A stretch of 27,402 bases of DNA from a virus. Each line of letters starts with the position of its first letter. The first letter of the stretch is position 1. The translations under genes were made by a program, and so were the position numbers. Of this stretch, positions 19,904 to 27,302 are shown in pieces. The stretch is taken from positions 1-27,402 of IMG/VR virus record IMGVR_UViG_3300030108_001702, one strand, 5' to 3'. The notes beneath the pieces were generated by a model. That model saw only the letters and a program-made list of their open reading frames with translations. It had not been told where the DNA came from and ran no database searches.

Positions 19904-22712
19904 TGTCATCACCTACCGTAAACTTCATAACTAATACGTCTGCTGGAGGTAGATTAAGTTTAGTGCCTTTACTCAAACGAACTTTCGCTCTCTTACCCTC
20001 GCAGTGTTCTTTTATCTGTTTCAATAAATATGCATAGTTTATCTGTTGTTCTCCACACCAAGTTTTTAATATCTTTGGTACCACATAAAACTTTTGTGTG
20101 TCAGTTTCGTATCTAGCTACCAACTTACCCCTAGCTATAGCATCAGGTATTACTAAAGTATCTAAACCATTTCCCTGTAGCTTTCTATTATCGTAGGTGC
20201 TTTCTATCTGTAGGATGTTACTTATGTGTTCGCTAAAGAAGTTATTCATGGTGTCAAATACCGAAGTGCCTGTATTCGTTTCCATATTGCGTTTGTTTTG
20301 AGCTATTAAAGTGTTAATAGTCCAATTAAATATTTTTTTAGTATCAAAGTTTACCAGCCCTATCCGCTTTGCAAGAATTAAACCTGATAGCGTAGCCGCT
20401 ATATGGGCTGACCAAAAACGATTCTCTGACTCTAACTTACCTATTGTGTCAACACGGTCTTTAACCTTCTTTGTTAAAGCTCTTACTTCATCTAAATTAT
20501 TCATCACATACTGCACAAAAGGCACAGCCGCCACGCCATAAGTACCTTTCTTAACTTTTTCCTCAAATGCGTAGGCTTCTTTAATTGATCCAAACAGATG
20601 CTTTACACTCGGTACAAAACACTCCAATACCCTCTGTGCCTCGGCTTTCGCCATAGCCTTTGCCATGCTGACACGTTCTATGATACTGGCGTTGCCTGTT
20701 GTTATCGCTAACAAGTGCCAAGGTCTCCCCCTGTACCGTTCTATGTTACCCTTAGACGACATACGGTTGCGTTGTTTACCAGAGGTAAATTGATACAGTA
20801 TCTGCGATGCTTGTTGCGGGGTTATATTAGTAATCTCATCTATCGCCCAAGGTAAGTTATGGTATACCTCGCCACGGTTCATTCTACTATAGTGCGTGTC
20901 CTCATGGTCTAACATCAACTTCTCTGGACTCCCCCATATACCCAAAGAAGCAAATACAGCACTAGTCTTACCTACACCAGACTCGTCACTATGAAGGTGC
21001 ATGGCCGCACAGTTGGCATTAAAAAACTCCATGAGCACAGAGCCAAAACCTGTGCCTAGTACATACTGGTATAATTCAAATCCCTCTCTGTCCCAGAAGG
21101 AGATTACTTGTTTCCACTCCTCTAATGTTCCTCTAGGTTCAAATGAATCAAAGTGCGCTATTGTCGAAGCGGTAGGGGGGTTAAACTCTATACTGTTAGG
21201 TAGTATCTTCTGGTTGCCTAGTATGAAAGCATCCATCTTTCCATCTGCCCATCCAAACTGTCTTTGGGCATCTTTTGCTATACTGTTTGATTGTAATTCG
21301 TTAATCCATGTGGTCGTATAAGCCATCAACTCATCCATCTTCATCACAGCTACCCCCTCTGCGGATAGCGTTTTACGAAATTCTTCCCTTGAGGTAATCG
21401 CACTCAAAGGTAACGTAAACTCTTTTACCCCGTCTTTAGGCAAGTGCAATCTCATTACCGCACACTCTCCTAACTCAGGATCACGCACTCTATCTGTTAC
21501 GTAGAGGTCATTATGATATATGCTCTTCTCGTCAAAGTCTCCGTCTGAATTAGTTGTCCTTAGAAATACACCCCCCTTGACACCACGAAAATATGGTTTG
21601 GGGTATATGGGTATCTCATAACTACTTACCTCTTCTTCATCTAGTGAGGATAACTTATACGATGTAGTATTTTCTGAATCAGGTTCAGACTCTTTGTATC
21701 TATTACCCAAAACAATGGGTGATTTTACTTTACCCCAGTTCGGACAGTTAGGGCATACATCGGGATTGAATTCATCAAACTTCGCACAAGTATATGGGCC
21801 TTTTATCGGACCAAACTTCTTTTCAGTCGCTTCTTGTGAATAGTCAGGATGCCTATTTGACAGGATATGAGAGGCTTTTTTACCGTCCACGCAGAATCTA
21901 GCAATAGATAGCCCCGCTCTCCACATCGGTTCACTGGTGTTTTCTTGATCCTTGATAATTATTTTTAACTGTTCGCACCCCCGCCCTGCTTTTGTTTTCT
22001 TTACTATGTCTAAAAAGCAAGACTCTCGATTTCCCATCAAAGCATTCATCACCGCATTACCACCGGACGGTGTTACCTTCGTTAAAGGGGGGACTAACTC
22101 AGTGCCTAATAATCTCGAAAAGTTATCAAAATCACGACATTCAATGTCAACATTACCTAACCCATGCACCTCAGAAGGAGGCTCGGTCTTGTGATTGTGT
22201 GTTAAAGGTACACGTAAAACCCTAGCTGTATCCGCAGTTACTGCAGGGTCAGCAAAAAAATTGTGTTCAGCACAAACCTTTTTAAACCGCTCCGCAGTCT
22301 GTATCCAATCTTCAGGCGTTATGTTGTCTGACATGGGCCAGTAAACATGTATACCTCTACCAGAGTCTACGGTAATTGGTTCTGGTAAACGTAAAGACAT
22401 GCAGAACTTCTGCAGAGCATCAACCGCTTCTATCTTAGAGCCATAGTCTTTACTTGGCCCACAATCTAAATCAAGAAACAAACTACGCATATAGCGCACG
22501 TTGGTCGCTTTTCTTGATCCTTCTTCTTCAAACGTAGCTAACGCAAAATAAACATCGTATCCGTCAACGTCTAGTTGTTCCGCATCATTTATTAGCGAGT
22601 GCGTATCTTTGTAGAACCTTTGCACTCTCTTGGATGTGGATGCGTTAGCGGCAAATAAACAGTAATAACCACTATCAGCTAATACCGCTTTTAAAAACTT
22701 ATCGGTATTCAT
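19872..22712 (-). CDS. Primase-helicase (PrimPol-type N-terminus, DUF927-type ATPase)
   Basis: A 946-aa protein that likely primes and unwinds phage DNA. The N-terminal primase domain (about 50-200) has the archaeo-eukaryotic primase pattern: LFLDLDCG with D81 and D83, DSGRGIHVYWPM with S117 and H122, then DTARVLRVP with R164. Cysteines C309, C320 and C323 (CPNCPNWGKVKSPIVLG region) look like a zinc-binding element between modules. The C-terminal half has a DUF927-like region and a P-loop ATPase. Walker A is SDESGVGKT (575-583, K582) and a Walker B-like stretch is LPWAIDEITN (D625, E626). A strong AGGTGG sits 4 bases before the ATG. A hairpin separates it from the upstream SSB-like gene, and its 3' end overlaps the 76-aa gene. 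Confidence 0.85.
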   Translation of the reverse strand: MNTDKFLKAVLADSGYYCLFAANASTSKRVQRFYKDTHSLINDAEQLDVDGYDVYFALATFEEEGSRKATNVRYMRSLFLDLDCGPSKDYGSKIEAVDALQKFCMSLRLPEPITVDSGRGIHVYWPMSDNITPEDWIQTAERFKKVCAEHNFFADPAVTADTARVLRVPLTHNHKTEPPSEVHGLGNVDIECRDFDNFSRLLGTELVPPLTKVTPSGGNAVMNALMGNRESCFLDIVKKTKAGRGCEQLKIIIKDQENTSEPMWRAGLSIARFCVDGKKASHILSNRHPDYSQEATEKKFGPIKGPYTCAKFDEFNPDVCPNCPNWGKVKSPIVLGNRYKESEPDSENTTSYKLSSLDEEEVSSYEIPIYPKPYFRGVKGGVFLRTTNSDGDFDEKSIYHNDLYVTDRVRDPELGECAVMRLHLPKDGVKEFTLPLSAITSREEFRKTLSAEGVAVMKMDELMAYTTTWINELQSNSIAKDAQRQFGWADGKMDAFILGNQKILPNSIEFNPPTASTIAHFDSFEPRGTLEEWKQVISFWDREGFELYQYVLGTGFGSVLMEFFNANCAAMHLHSDESGVGKTSAVFASLGIWGSPEKLMLDHEDTHYSRMNRGEVYHNLPWAIDEITNITPQQASQILYQFTSGKQRNRMSSKGNIERYRGRPWHLLAITTGNASIIERVSMAKAMAKAEAQRVLECFVPSVKHLFGSIKEAYAFEEKVKKGTYGVAAVPFVQYVMNNLDEVRALTKKVKDRVDTIGKLESENRFWSAHIAATLSGLILAKRIGLVNFDTKKIFNWTINTLIAQNKRNMETNTGTSVFDTMNNFFSEHISNILQIESTYDNRKLQGNGLDTLVIPDAIARGKLVARYETDTQKFYVVPKILKTWCGEQQINYAYLLKQIKEHCEGKRAKVRLSKGTKLNLPPADVLVMKFTVGDDNDETGDTSDL

Positions 22713-22722
22713 AGATCCACCT
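22713..22722 (-). promoter_or_regulatory. Strong ribosome binding site of the primase-helicase
   Basis: On the minus strand AGGTGGATCT immediately precedes ATG (22712). It is the best Shine-Dalgarno of the module. It allows independent initiation after the intergenic hairpin and fixes the start of the 946-aa protein. Confidence 0.7.
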
Positions 22723-22735
22723 AAAAATAAAGGAT

Positions 22736-22766
22736 GCTAGGGAGAGAGTAACTCCCTATCCCTAGC
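22736..22766 (-). terminator. Long hairpin between SSB-like and primase genes (attenuator/terminator or processing site)
   Basis: On the minus strand GCTAGGGA pairs with TCCCTAGC (8 bp). After a 2-base TA bulge, GGGAG pairs with CTCTC (5 bp, one G-T) around a TTA loop. This gives 13 pairs in 31 bases. It is followed by ATCCTTTATTTTT, a broken T-rich tail. It begins 9 bases after the SSB-like stop codon and ends before the primase ribosome site. It probably lowers read-through into the primase, or stabilises or processes the upstream mRNA end. Confidence 0.7.
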
Positions 22767-22774
22767 AAAGCTGA

Positions 22775-24076
22775 TTAGTCGTCAGTGAGCCACTCATCAA
22801 TCTGAGCGTCCAAATCATCATCCTTTACTTTCGGTGCAGGTTTTTCTTTCTTTGCCACCTTCTTAGGTTCTTCAGGTTCATCTTCAAAACCATCGTCATT
22901 CGCAGGTTCTGCAGTAGCTTCTTCTGCAAACGGACTTAGCTCCTCTTCAACAGCGAACTCTTCGTCTACTTCAAAAGGAGAAGCAACGTCTTTTCTAGGT
23001 GCCTCTTTGAGCACTTGTATCTCACGCAGTCTAAGACTCGTGCCGTTGCCATTTAGGTGATACGGTACAAAATCTACGTTGACAGTAATAATACTACCTG
23101 TAGTAAGTTGATACCCCTCGTCCATCGGTCTGTTGTTAGCATCCCAATGTTTTGGGGGTGTGGTTGGATTGCCACTGTATGCCGCTTTGATCTTTGTTTT
23201 TATTTGAAAAACAGCATCCTTATTTTTAATAGACCCTTCCAACACTTTAAAATTGTGCTTGAATGGGGGCCATTTCGGTTCTTTTTTCTCTTCATACGCT
23301 TTTTTCATAGCTTGCATGAGAGGGAGTGCCGTTTCGTAAGAAACTTTTAAATCGACTGTGTACTCCGCGCCATCATCTTTTGCTTGGCAAGGCACACTTC
23401 TACCTTCGGTATTGTCAAACCTGTAAGGTTTATCGAGTTTTGGGTAAAGTGCTTCCACTCTTCTGATTGTATAATCAGCCATATCTTCGTTCTCCGTTGC
23501 ATTAAAATTAAGTGTTATTGCTTTTATCGTATCGGGATGATTAGCCATCTCCTCCACTGTGCTTTTCTCTGTTCTGTCTATGGGTCTGACAGGTGAGAAA
23601 AATAACTTTGGTACCAAACTGTCAGTATCAAAGTAAATCTTTGTGTAAACACTTACACAAGATGTATCGTTCTTACTTAAAAACCGCGCGTATTCTTGTA
23701 ACGGCATGTGCCCATTGTTTTGCCGCCCGAAAATACTATTTGCAGGGACATGTAATTGATGCACTGCGTAGTCATTTTCAAAAAGAACAGCTAGTTTCTG
23801 TGAGAACCTACAGGCACGGCCACCGTTAGGCGCACTGCCACGTATATCGTGCTTGCAATCCATGCATCGTGTAGCTTGTCTCTTAGGAACTTCATCGTCC
23901 GGTCGCTGAGTATCAGAGGACCAACAAATAGGTACTTGTGGGTTGTTAGGGTCATATTCACCCTCGTAGTACGCCCGTTGTACTTGTGATGCGTTGACAA
24001 TGATACATTCGATTTCATCTTGGCAATGAATACCAAAAGTAAACTTGCGATCACGGATGCTAACTCTATCCATCAT
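22775..24076 (-). CDS. ssDNA-binding-protein-like, zinc-containing N-terminus
   Basis: A 433-aa protein. The N-terminal half has four cysteines spaced like a zinc site (C51, C71, C74, C89: PICWSS, RCMDCKHD, RACRF) and the block SIFGRQNNGHMPLQEYARFL. The C-terminal half has strands FKVLEGSIK, VFQIKTKIKAAYSG, YQLTTGSIITVNVDFVPYHL and TSLRLREIQVLKEAPRKD. These recall the OB-like DUF2815 family found in phage replication cassettes. The end is strongly acidic (DDDLDAQIDEWLTDD), as in many single-stranded DNA-binding proteins, where such a tail recruits partners. It starts in an ATGA overlap with the HTH gene without a clear ribosome site, so translation is probably coupled. Role by family resemblance, tail and neighbours; not proven. 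Confidence 0.65.
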   Translation of the reverse strand: MMDRVSIRDRKFTFGIHCQDEIECIIVNASQVQRAYYEGEYDPNNPQVPICWSSDTQRPDDEVPKRQATRCMDCKHDIRGSAPNGGRACRFSQKLAVLFENDYAVHQLHVPANSIFGRQNNGHMPLQEYARFLSKNDTSCVSVYTKIYFDTDSLVPKLFFSPVRPIDRTEKSTVEEMANHPDTIKAITLNFNATENEDMADYTIRRVEALYPKLDKPYRFDNTEGRSVPCQAKDDGAEYTVDLKVSYETALPLMQAMKKAYEEKKEPKWPPFKHNFKVLEGSIKNKDAVFQIKTKIKAAYSGNPTTPPKHWDANNRPMDEGYQLTTGSIITVNVDFVPYHLNGNGTSLRLREIQVLKEAPRKDVASPFEVDEEFAVEEELSPFAEEATAEPANDDGFEDEPEEPKKVAKKEKPAPKVKDDDLDAQIDEWLTDD

Positions 24077-24336
24077 ATATCATCGTCCAAACCTGTCCAT
24101 TTAAGCACTGGCATACCCTCTTCTTCAGCTAGAGTTTCTTGCCATTTTTGCGTGGTGTCAGACTTAGTTTCGCCTGTCAGAGACTTTTCAATCTCGTCAA
24201 GTTTGAAACGATAGGTATTACCTATCTTGATGTAAGTGTTTCTAGGTATGAGGTTTTTGCGTAGCCACACCCTCACTGTAGAAATACTTACGTCAAACTT
24301 TTTTGCGACAGCGTTAATAGTTACGTACTCGCTCAT
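24073..24336 (-). CDS. Small excisionase/MerR-type helix-turn-helix protein
   Basis: An 87-aa protein. Residues 4-52 (YVTINAVAKKFDVSISTVRV, then WLRKNLIPR, IGNTYRFKLDEIEKSL) form a winged helix-turn-helix of the excisionase/HTH_17 type, with the usual wing ending in a Lys/Arg-rich strand. The C-terminal 35 residues are acidic (AEEEGMPVLKWTGLDDDI). GAGAGGTAAGAA precedes the ATG. It overlaps the Gp157-like gene upstream (ATGA) and the SSB-like gene downstream. With no integrase seen in the window, a regulatory or replication-origin role is more likely than excision, but excision cannot be ruled out because the genome is incomplete. Confidence 0.8.
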   Translation of the reverse strand: MSEYVTINAVAKKFDVSISTVRVWLRKNLIPRNTYIKIGNTYRFKLDEIEKSLTGETKSDTTQKWQETLAEEEGMPVLKWTGLDDDI

Positions 24337-24749
24337 TTCTTACCTCTCGGTTTTTGAACAGTTATCGTATATTCCGCGTTTTGATTTAAACCCTGTGGTA
24401 TAAGTTCTTTATTCTCTTCAGAGTTCAAGAACTCTTCTAAGTTAGATTGAGATATTCTTTTTTGAAGGACTTCAGGTATTTGATGCTCTTTTATAAAAGC
24501 AAAAAATTTCTCCCAATCGCTTGTCCAATAAGAAACTTTCTTTTTTCTAATGAAAGTACCTTCAGCAGTTTTTACAGAATCAATATCGTTGACACGACAA
24601 TGATCTAAAAGAGCCGCCTTGATCTTATCTTGTTTAGCTGTAAGTCTCTTATCTTCTGCTTCAAAATCAGATTTAAGCTGACTGCGCTTATCTCGCAGGG
24701 TGCGGAAAGCCTTGACGAGCTTGGGTAAGCTCGGTACATTATTCTCCAT
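24333..24749 (-). CDS. Gp157-like phage protein (138 aa)
   Basis: A 138-aa protein. Residues about 10-60 are a charged coiled coil (LPKLVKAFRTLRDKRSQLKS and onwards). A beta-prone stretch follows, with KTAEGTFIRKKKVSYWTSDW (about 60-79), then a helical part (FFAFIKEHQIPEVLQKRISQ) and AEYTITVQKPRGKK at the end. This helix-then-beta design resembles the siphovirus Gp157 group placed in phage recombination/replication cassettes; resemblance is moderate. The ATG at 24749 is preferred over the upstream GTG (24767) because GGAGAAATGCA lies directly before it. A possible promoter precedes it. Confidence 0.65.
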   Translation of the reverse strand: MENNVPSLPKLVKAFRTLRDKRSQLKSDFEAEDKRLTAKQDKIKAALLDHCRVNDIDSVKTAEGTFIRKKKVSYWTSDWEKFFAFIKEHQIPEVLQKRISQSNLEEFLNSEENKELIPQGLNQNAEYTITVQKPRGKK

Positions 24750-24788
24750 TGCATTTCTCCGTTGCACCAGAATTAACTGGGAAACTTG

Positions 24789-24817
24789 ACTTTATTACTT
24801 AATTGTTAGCTAGTCAA
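24789..24817 (-). promoter_or_regulatory. Candidate sigma70-like promoter for the Gp157/HTH/SSB/primase genes
   Basis: On the minus strand TTGACT (24817-24812) is separated by 17 bases from TAAAGT (24794-24789), about 40 bases before the ATG at 24749. The -35 box matches consensus at 5 of 6 positions, the -10 box at 4 of 6. It lies in one of only two real gaps in the leftward gene run. The -35 overlaps one arm of a 7-bp inverted repeat (CTTGACT 24785-24791 and AGTCAAG 24812-24818 on the plus strand). Moderate support only. Confidence 0.35.
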
Positions 24818-26345
24818 GCAAATCTTTATATAAATCGATTATTTTTGTGTGAATGTTAATTCTACTATCTAACAGTGAGTAGATACGCTTTTCTACAGGC
24901 GAACTTTGTAGTTGCACCACCGTACACTTCTGATCTTGACCTGATCTATGTACCCTCGCGTTCGCCTGTGCATAGGTTTCTAAGGAACTTGTTGGTCCCC
25001 ACCATACCACCGTGTTAGCGGCTGTCAGTGTCACACCGTGAGCCGCAGACTGAGGCTGAATGATAAGCACCTTGGGGTCGGGCATAGTTTGGAATCGTTT
25101 AAATATCTCCGTCCTTTTGGGCGCAGATACGTCACCACGTATTATATCTGAGGTTATTTTATCTTTAGTTAGTTTGTCTTTTAATATATCTATGACATGT
25201 TTAAACGGCACAAACACCAAGACTTTTTTACTAGACTCATCTATAACTTCTTTCAGCACCTTATATCTGTGCGATATATCAAACTCAAGAGCTTCACCAC
25301 CGTCCGTGTACACCGCGCCACATGATATTTGCAACAGCTTATTCATGTTTACAGCCGCGTTGGGTGCGGTGATTTGTTCTCCTGCCGCTTGCATTACCAT
25401 TCTATCTTTTAGCTCTTGATAGTATTTCTTCTGTTGTCGTGACATCTCTACTTCACGTTTGGTATACACCATGTCTGGCAGATCGAGACATTCTTCTTTT
25501 GTAAAACGAATAGCGGGCTGAAGTGCTTTAAACACTGTATCTACTGAAGAATCTTTTGGTATCCACTTAAATTGTGTGATTTTCACCATCACCATGTCTC
25601 TAAATGAACTGTAAAATTTTGGTACCGCAGTTGGATTAATTAATTTAGCTAACCCGTACGCATCAAGTGGGCTTTGTGCCGCAGGGGTTCCGGTCATCAT
25701 CCATAACCACTTATCAGGAGTAAGTAACTTGTTGAGCACTTTCCATCGTTTAGTCTGTGCGTTTTTATAATGCGTGGCTTCGTCAACGATTATCAAGTCA
25801 AACCCACCGTTAGCGATATCATCTGCAACTACTTCTACGCCGTCATAGTTAATGATGACGTATTCTGCACCTTGATTAATTATCTTCTTACGTTTCTTTG
25901 CATCTCCGTAAGCAATGTCCACCGTGCGGTGCATAGCAAAGGTAAATAGGTCTGTTCGCCAAGCACTATCCATGATAGACAGTGGGCATATCACAAGCAC
26001 TCTATTTATCTTGCCTTCTTTCATAAGATAATCACTAGCCCAGATAGCACTAGCGGTCTTGCCTGTGCCTTGTTCGTTAAAGCAAAAAGCACGTTTGTGA
26101 AGGGTTAAGAAAGAGGACGTAGTTTTCTGATGCTCAAAAGGTTTTAACTTTCCTGCCCATTTATACCGCGACTCAATGGGAGAGGGTACTTTTATAGAGA
26201 GGTTATTAAGTACATGGGTTTCATCTAGCCCCCAGTTAACCAGCACCTGATTGTCTGGTAGCTTCTTACTTTTAGGTATAAGATCAACGACTTTATCTGG
26301 GTCACGTAGCCTTAGTAAGACGGCTCTATCTCTTACGATTTGCAC
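24810..26345 (-). CDS. SNF2-family DNA helicase/translocase
   Basis: A 511-aa SF2 ATPase that would remodel or translocate on DNA during replication or recombination. The motifs in order are: LKPFEHQ (68-73) at the Q/Ia region; Walker A NEQGTGKTASA with K96; DEAT box VDEATHYKN (D188, E189); motif III MTGTPAAQSP (217-225); helicase C-terminal VLVFVPFKHVIDIL (376-388); PQSAAHGVTLTAA (431-443); and motif VI YAQANARVHRSGQ (458-470, R464 and R467). The length and lack of extra domains match the short SNF2 helicases of phages. The start is GTG (26345), overlapping the HNH-like gene by 20 bases; no in-frame ATG is near. It lies in the cassette with the polymerase, nuclease and SSB. Confidence 0.9.
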   Translation of the reverse strand: MQIVRDRAVLLRLRDPDKVVDLIPKSKKLPDNQVLVNWGLDETHVLNNLSIKVPSPIESRYKWAGKLKPFEHQKTTSSFLTLHKRAFCFNEQGTGKTASAIWASDYLMKEGKINRVLVICPLSIMDSAWRTDLFTFAMHRTVDIAYGDAKKRKKIINQGAEYVIINYDGVEVVADDIANGGFDLIIVDEATHYKNAQTKRWKVLNKLLTPDKWLWMMTGTPAAQSPLDAYGLAKLINPTAVPKFYSSFRDMVMVKITQFKWIPKDSSVDTVFKALQPAIRFTKEECLDLPDMVYTKREVEMSRQQKKYYQELKDRMVMQAAGEQITAPNAAVNMNKLLQISCGAVYTDGGEALEFDISHRYKVLKEVIDESSKKVLVFVPFKHVIDILKDKLTKDKITSDIIRGDVSAPKRTEIFKRFQTMPDPKVLIIQPQSAAHGVTLTAANTVVWWGPTSSLETYAQANARVHRSGQDQKCTVVQLQSSPVEKRIYSLLDSRINIHTKIIDLYKDLLD

Positions 26346-26619
26346 TGGGCTTCTTCTTTTTGTAGTTTCTTGATCTATTCTTGCTTTTACTTTCTATTCG
26401 CACACCGTCTTTATTACTGCCGCCTTTGCTAAGTGCTTTCTTATGGGAAACGTCCTTACCTTCTCTCTTGTCGGCTTTTCCATTTTTGTTCTTGTCCACG
26501 CCTGTTTTATCAATCTTACGCCTCGCTCTCTGGCGTTCCATACGATTTTCATGTTCTCCCCTTGCTTTTTGTTGTTTATATTCTTTTTTATAAGGTCTTG
26601 GTTTATTTTTGTATGGCAT
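26326..26619 (-). CDS. Small HNH-like basic protein (97 aa)
   Basis: A 97-aa, extremely basic protein. The centre has GKDVSHKKALSKGGSNKDG (54-72) and then RIESKSKNRSRNYKK. The layout D-V-x-H with a later Asn (N69/N81) is that of small HNH-fold proteins common in marine phages, where the usual form is 'DVDHKDGNP...NLR..S...NRS'. H59 would be the catalytic or structural His; the second Asp of DVDH is Ser58 here, so nuclease activity is uncertain. The ATG at 26619 is chosen because GGGAGG precedes it by 5 bases and it shares a base with the nuclease stop (TGATG). A longer reading from 26643 would overlap the nuclease. Nicking, DNA binding or packaging roles are all possible. Confidence 0.7.
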   Translation of the reverse strand: MPYKNKPRPYKKEYKQQKARGEHENRMERQRARRKIDKTGVDKNKNGKADKREGKDVSHKKALSKGGSNKDGVRIESKSKNRSRNYKKKKPSANRKR

Positions 26620-27302
26620 CAATTCCTCCCGTTGTGAGCACATTCGAGGACTGCACAGTGCTTACGGCACAGCCCACTAGGTTTGGGGTTCCAAACATCG
26701 TTGTCTAACGCTTCCTGCATCAAAGTAAAAGAATCTGTCCACTTATTCCACAGTAATGTTTGATCTGTCTGTTTGTACTTACCTTTAACTAACTCATTGC
26801 ACACTACAAACAGCAACCCTGCACGTACTTCTTTGATCGCGGGGAAATGTTTAAACGTGGCAAGAGCCATAAGTTCTAACTGTCCTTTGTCTGCATACTT
26901 CGCAGACTTACCTGTCTTATAATCAATTACCCAAGCTAACTGATCGTCTGTGTCGAGTATCACTAGGTCTGCTATACCACGCCACCATACGTTATCAGCG
27001 TAAAAACCACACGGCTCAAGACTTTCTGTGAGTCCCATCTTAAACTCGCAGAGTTTCTCACCCTTCTTAGCCGTTAATGAATCTAAAGCAGACTGAACAT
27101 ACTCAAACGCTCTGGGCAACGGCTCTTTGTCACGTACGTACTTCTCAGCCGCCTCGTGCATCAGTGTGCCGTACCGCATGGCTTCTGTTTCCTTGTCCTC
27201 GTACTGTTTCAACACTTTCATGTGATAAAACTGCTTCGGACATTGTTCAAACGCTTTGGCCTTGCTGAACGACCAAGGCACAATGCTACTCGCATTCTCC
27301 AT
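26619..27302 (-). CDS. Fe-S PD-(D/E)XK nuclease, Cas4/RecB-like (DUF2800-type)
   Basis: A 227-aa exonuclease candidate for DNA end processing. The N-terminus WSFSKAKAFEQCPKQFY is typical of the family (C21). RYGTLMHEAAEKYV gives H49. IADLVIL gives D112. VIDYKTGK gives D127 and K129, the PD-(D/E)XK core. QLELMALA (Q141) matches the conserved Gln motif. C212, C216 and C221 near the C-terminus (GLCRKHCAVLECAHNG) together with C21 make the four-cysteine Fe-S cluster pattern of Cas4/AddB-type nucleases. A start at TTG (27332) is possible, but the ATG at 27302 begins at the natural family start and overlaps the polymerase stop by 17 bases. Partners are probably SNF2 and the SSB-like protein. Confidence 0.88.
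   Translation of the reverse strand: MENASSIVPWSFSKAKAFEQCPKQFYHMKVLKQYEDKETEAMRYGTLMHEAAEKYVRDKEPLPRAFEYVQSALDSLTAKKGEKLCEFKMGLTESLEPCGFYADNVWWRGIADLVILDTDDQLAWVIDYKTGKSAKYADKGQLELMALATFKHFPAIKEVRAGLLFVVCNELVKGKYKQTDQTLLWNKWTDSFTLMQEALDNDVWNPKPSGLCRKHCAVLECAHNGRN

Noticed and set aside
21001-21321. Plus-strand open frames inside the replication genes (also 23057-23350, 25060-25419, 26381-26708)
   Set aside because: They are antisense to the primase, SSB-like, SNF2 and HNH genes; the minus-strand proteins have clear motifs.
24073-24336. Excisionase implying a temperate phage
   Set aside because: The HTH fold alone does not show excision; there is no integrase or attachment site in the window and the gene sits inside the replication run.
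24749-24767. GTG start for the Gp157-like protein
   Set aside because: The best ribosome site (GGAG) lies after this GTG and directly before the ATG at 24749.
24767-24780. CCAG...CTGG hairpin before the Gp157-like gene
   Set aside because: Only four pairs with a six-base AT loop; too weak to call a terminator.
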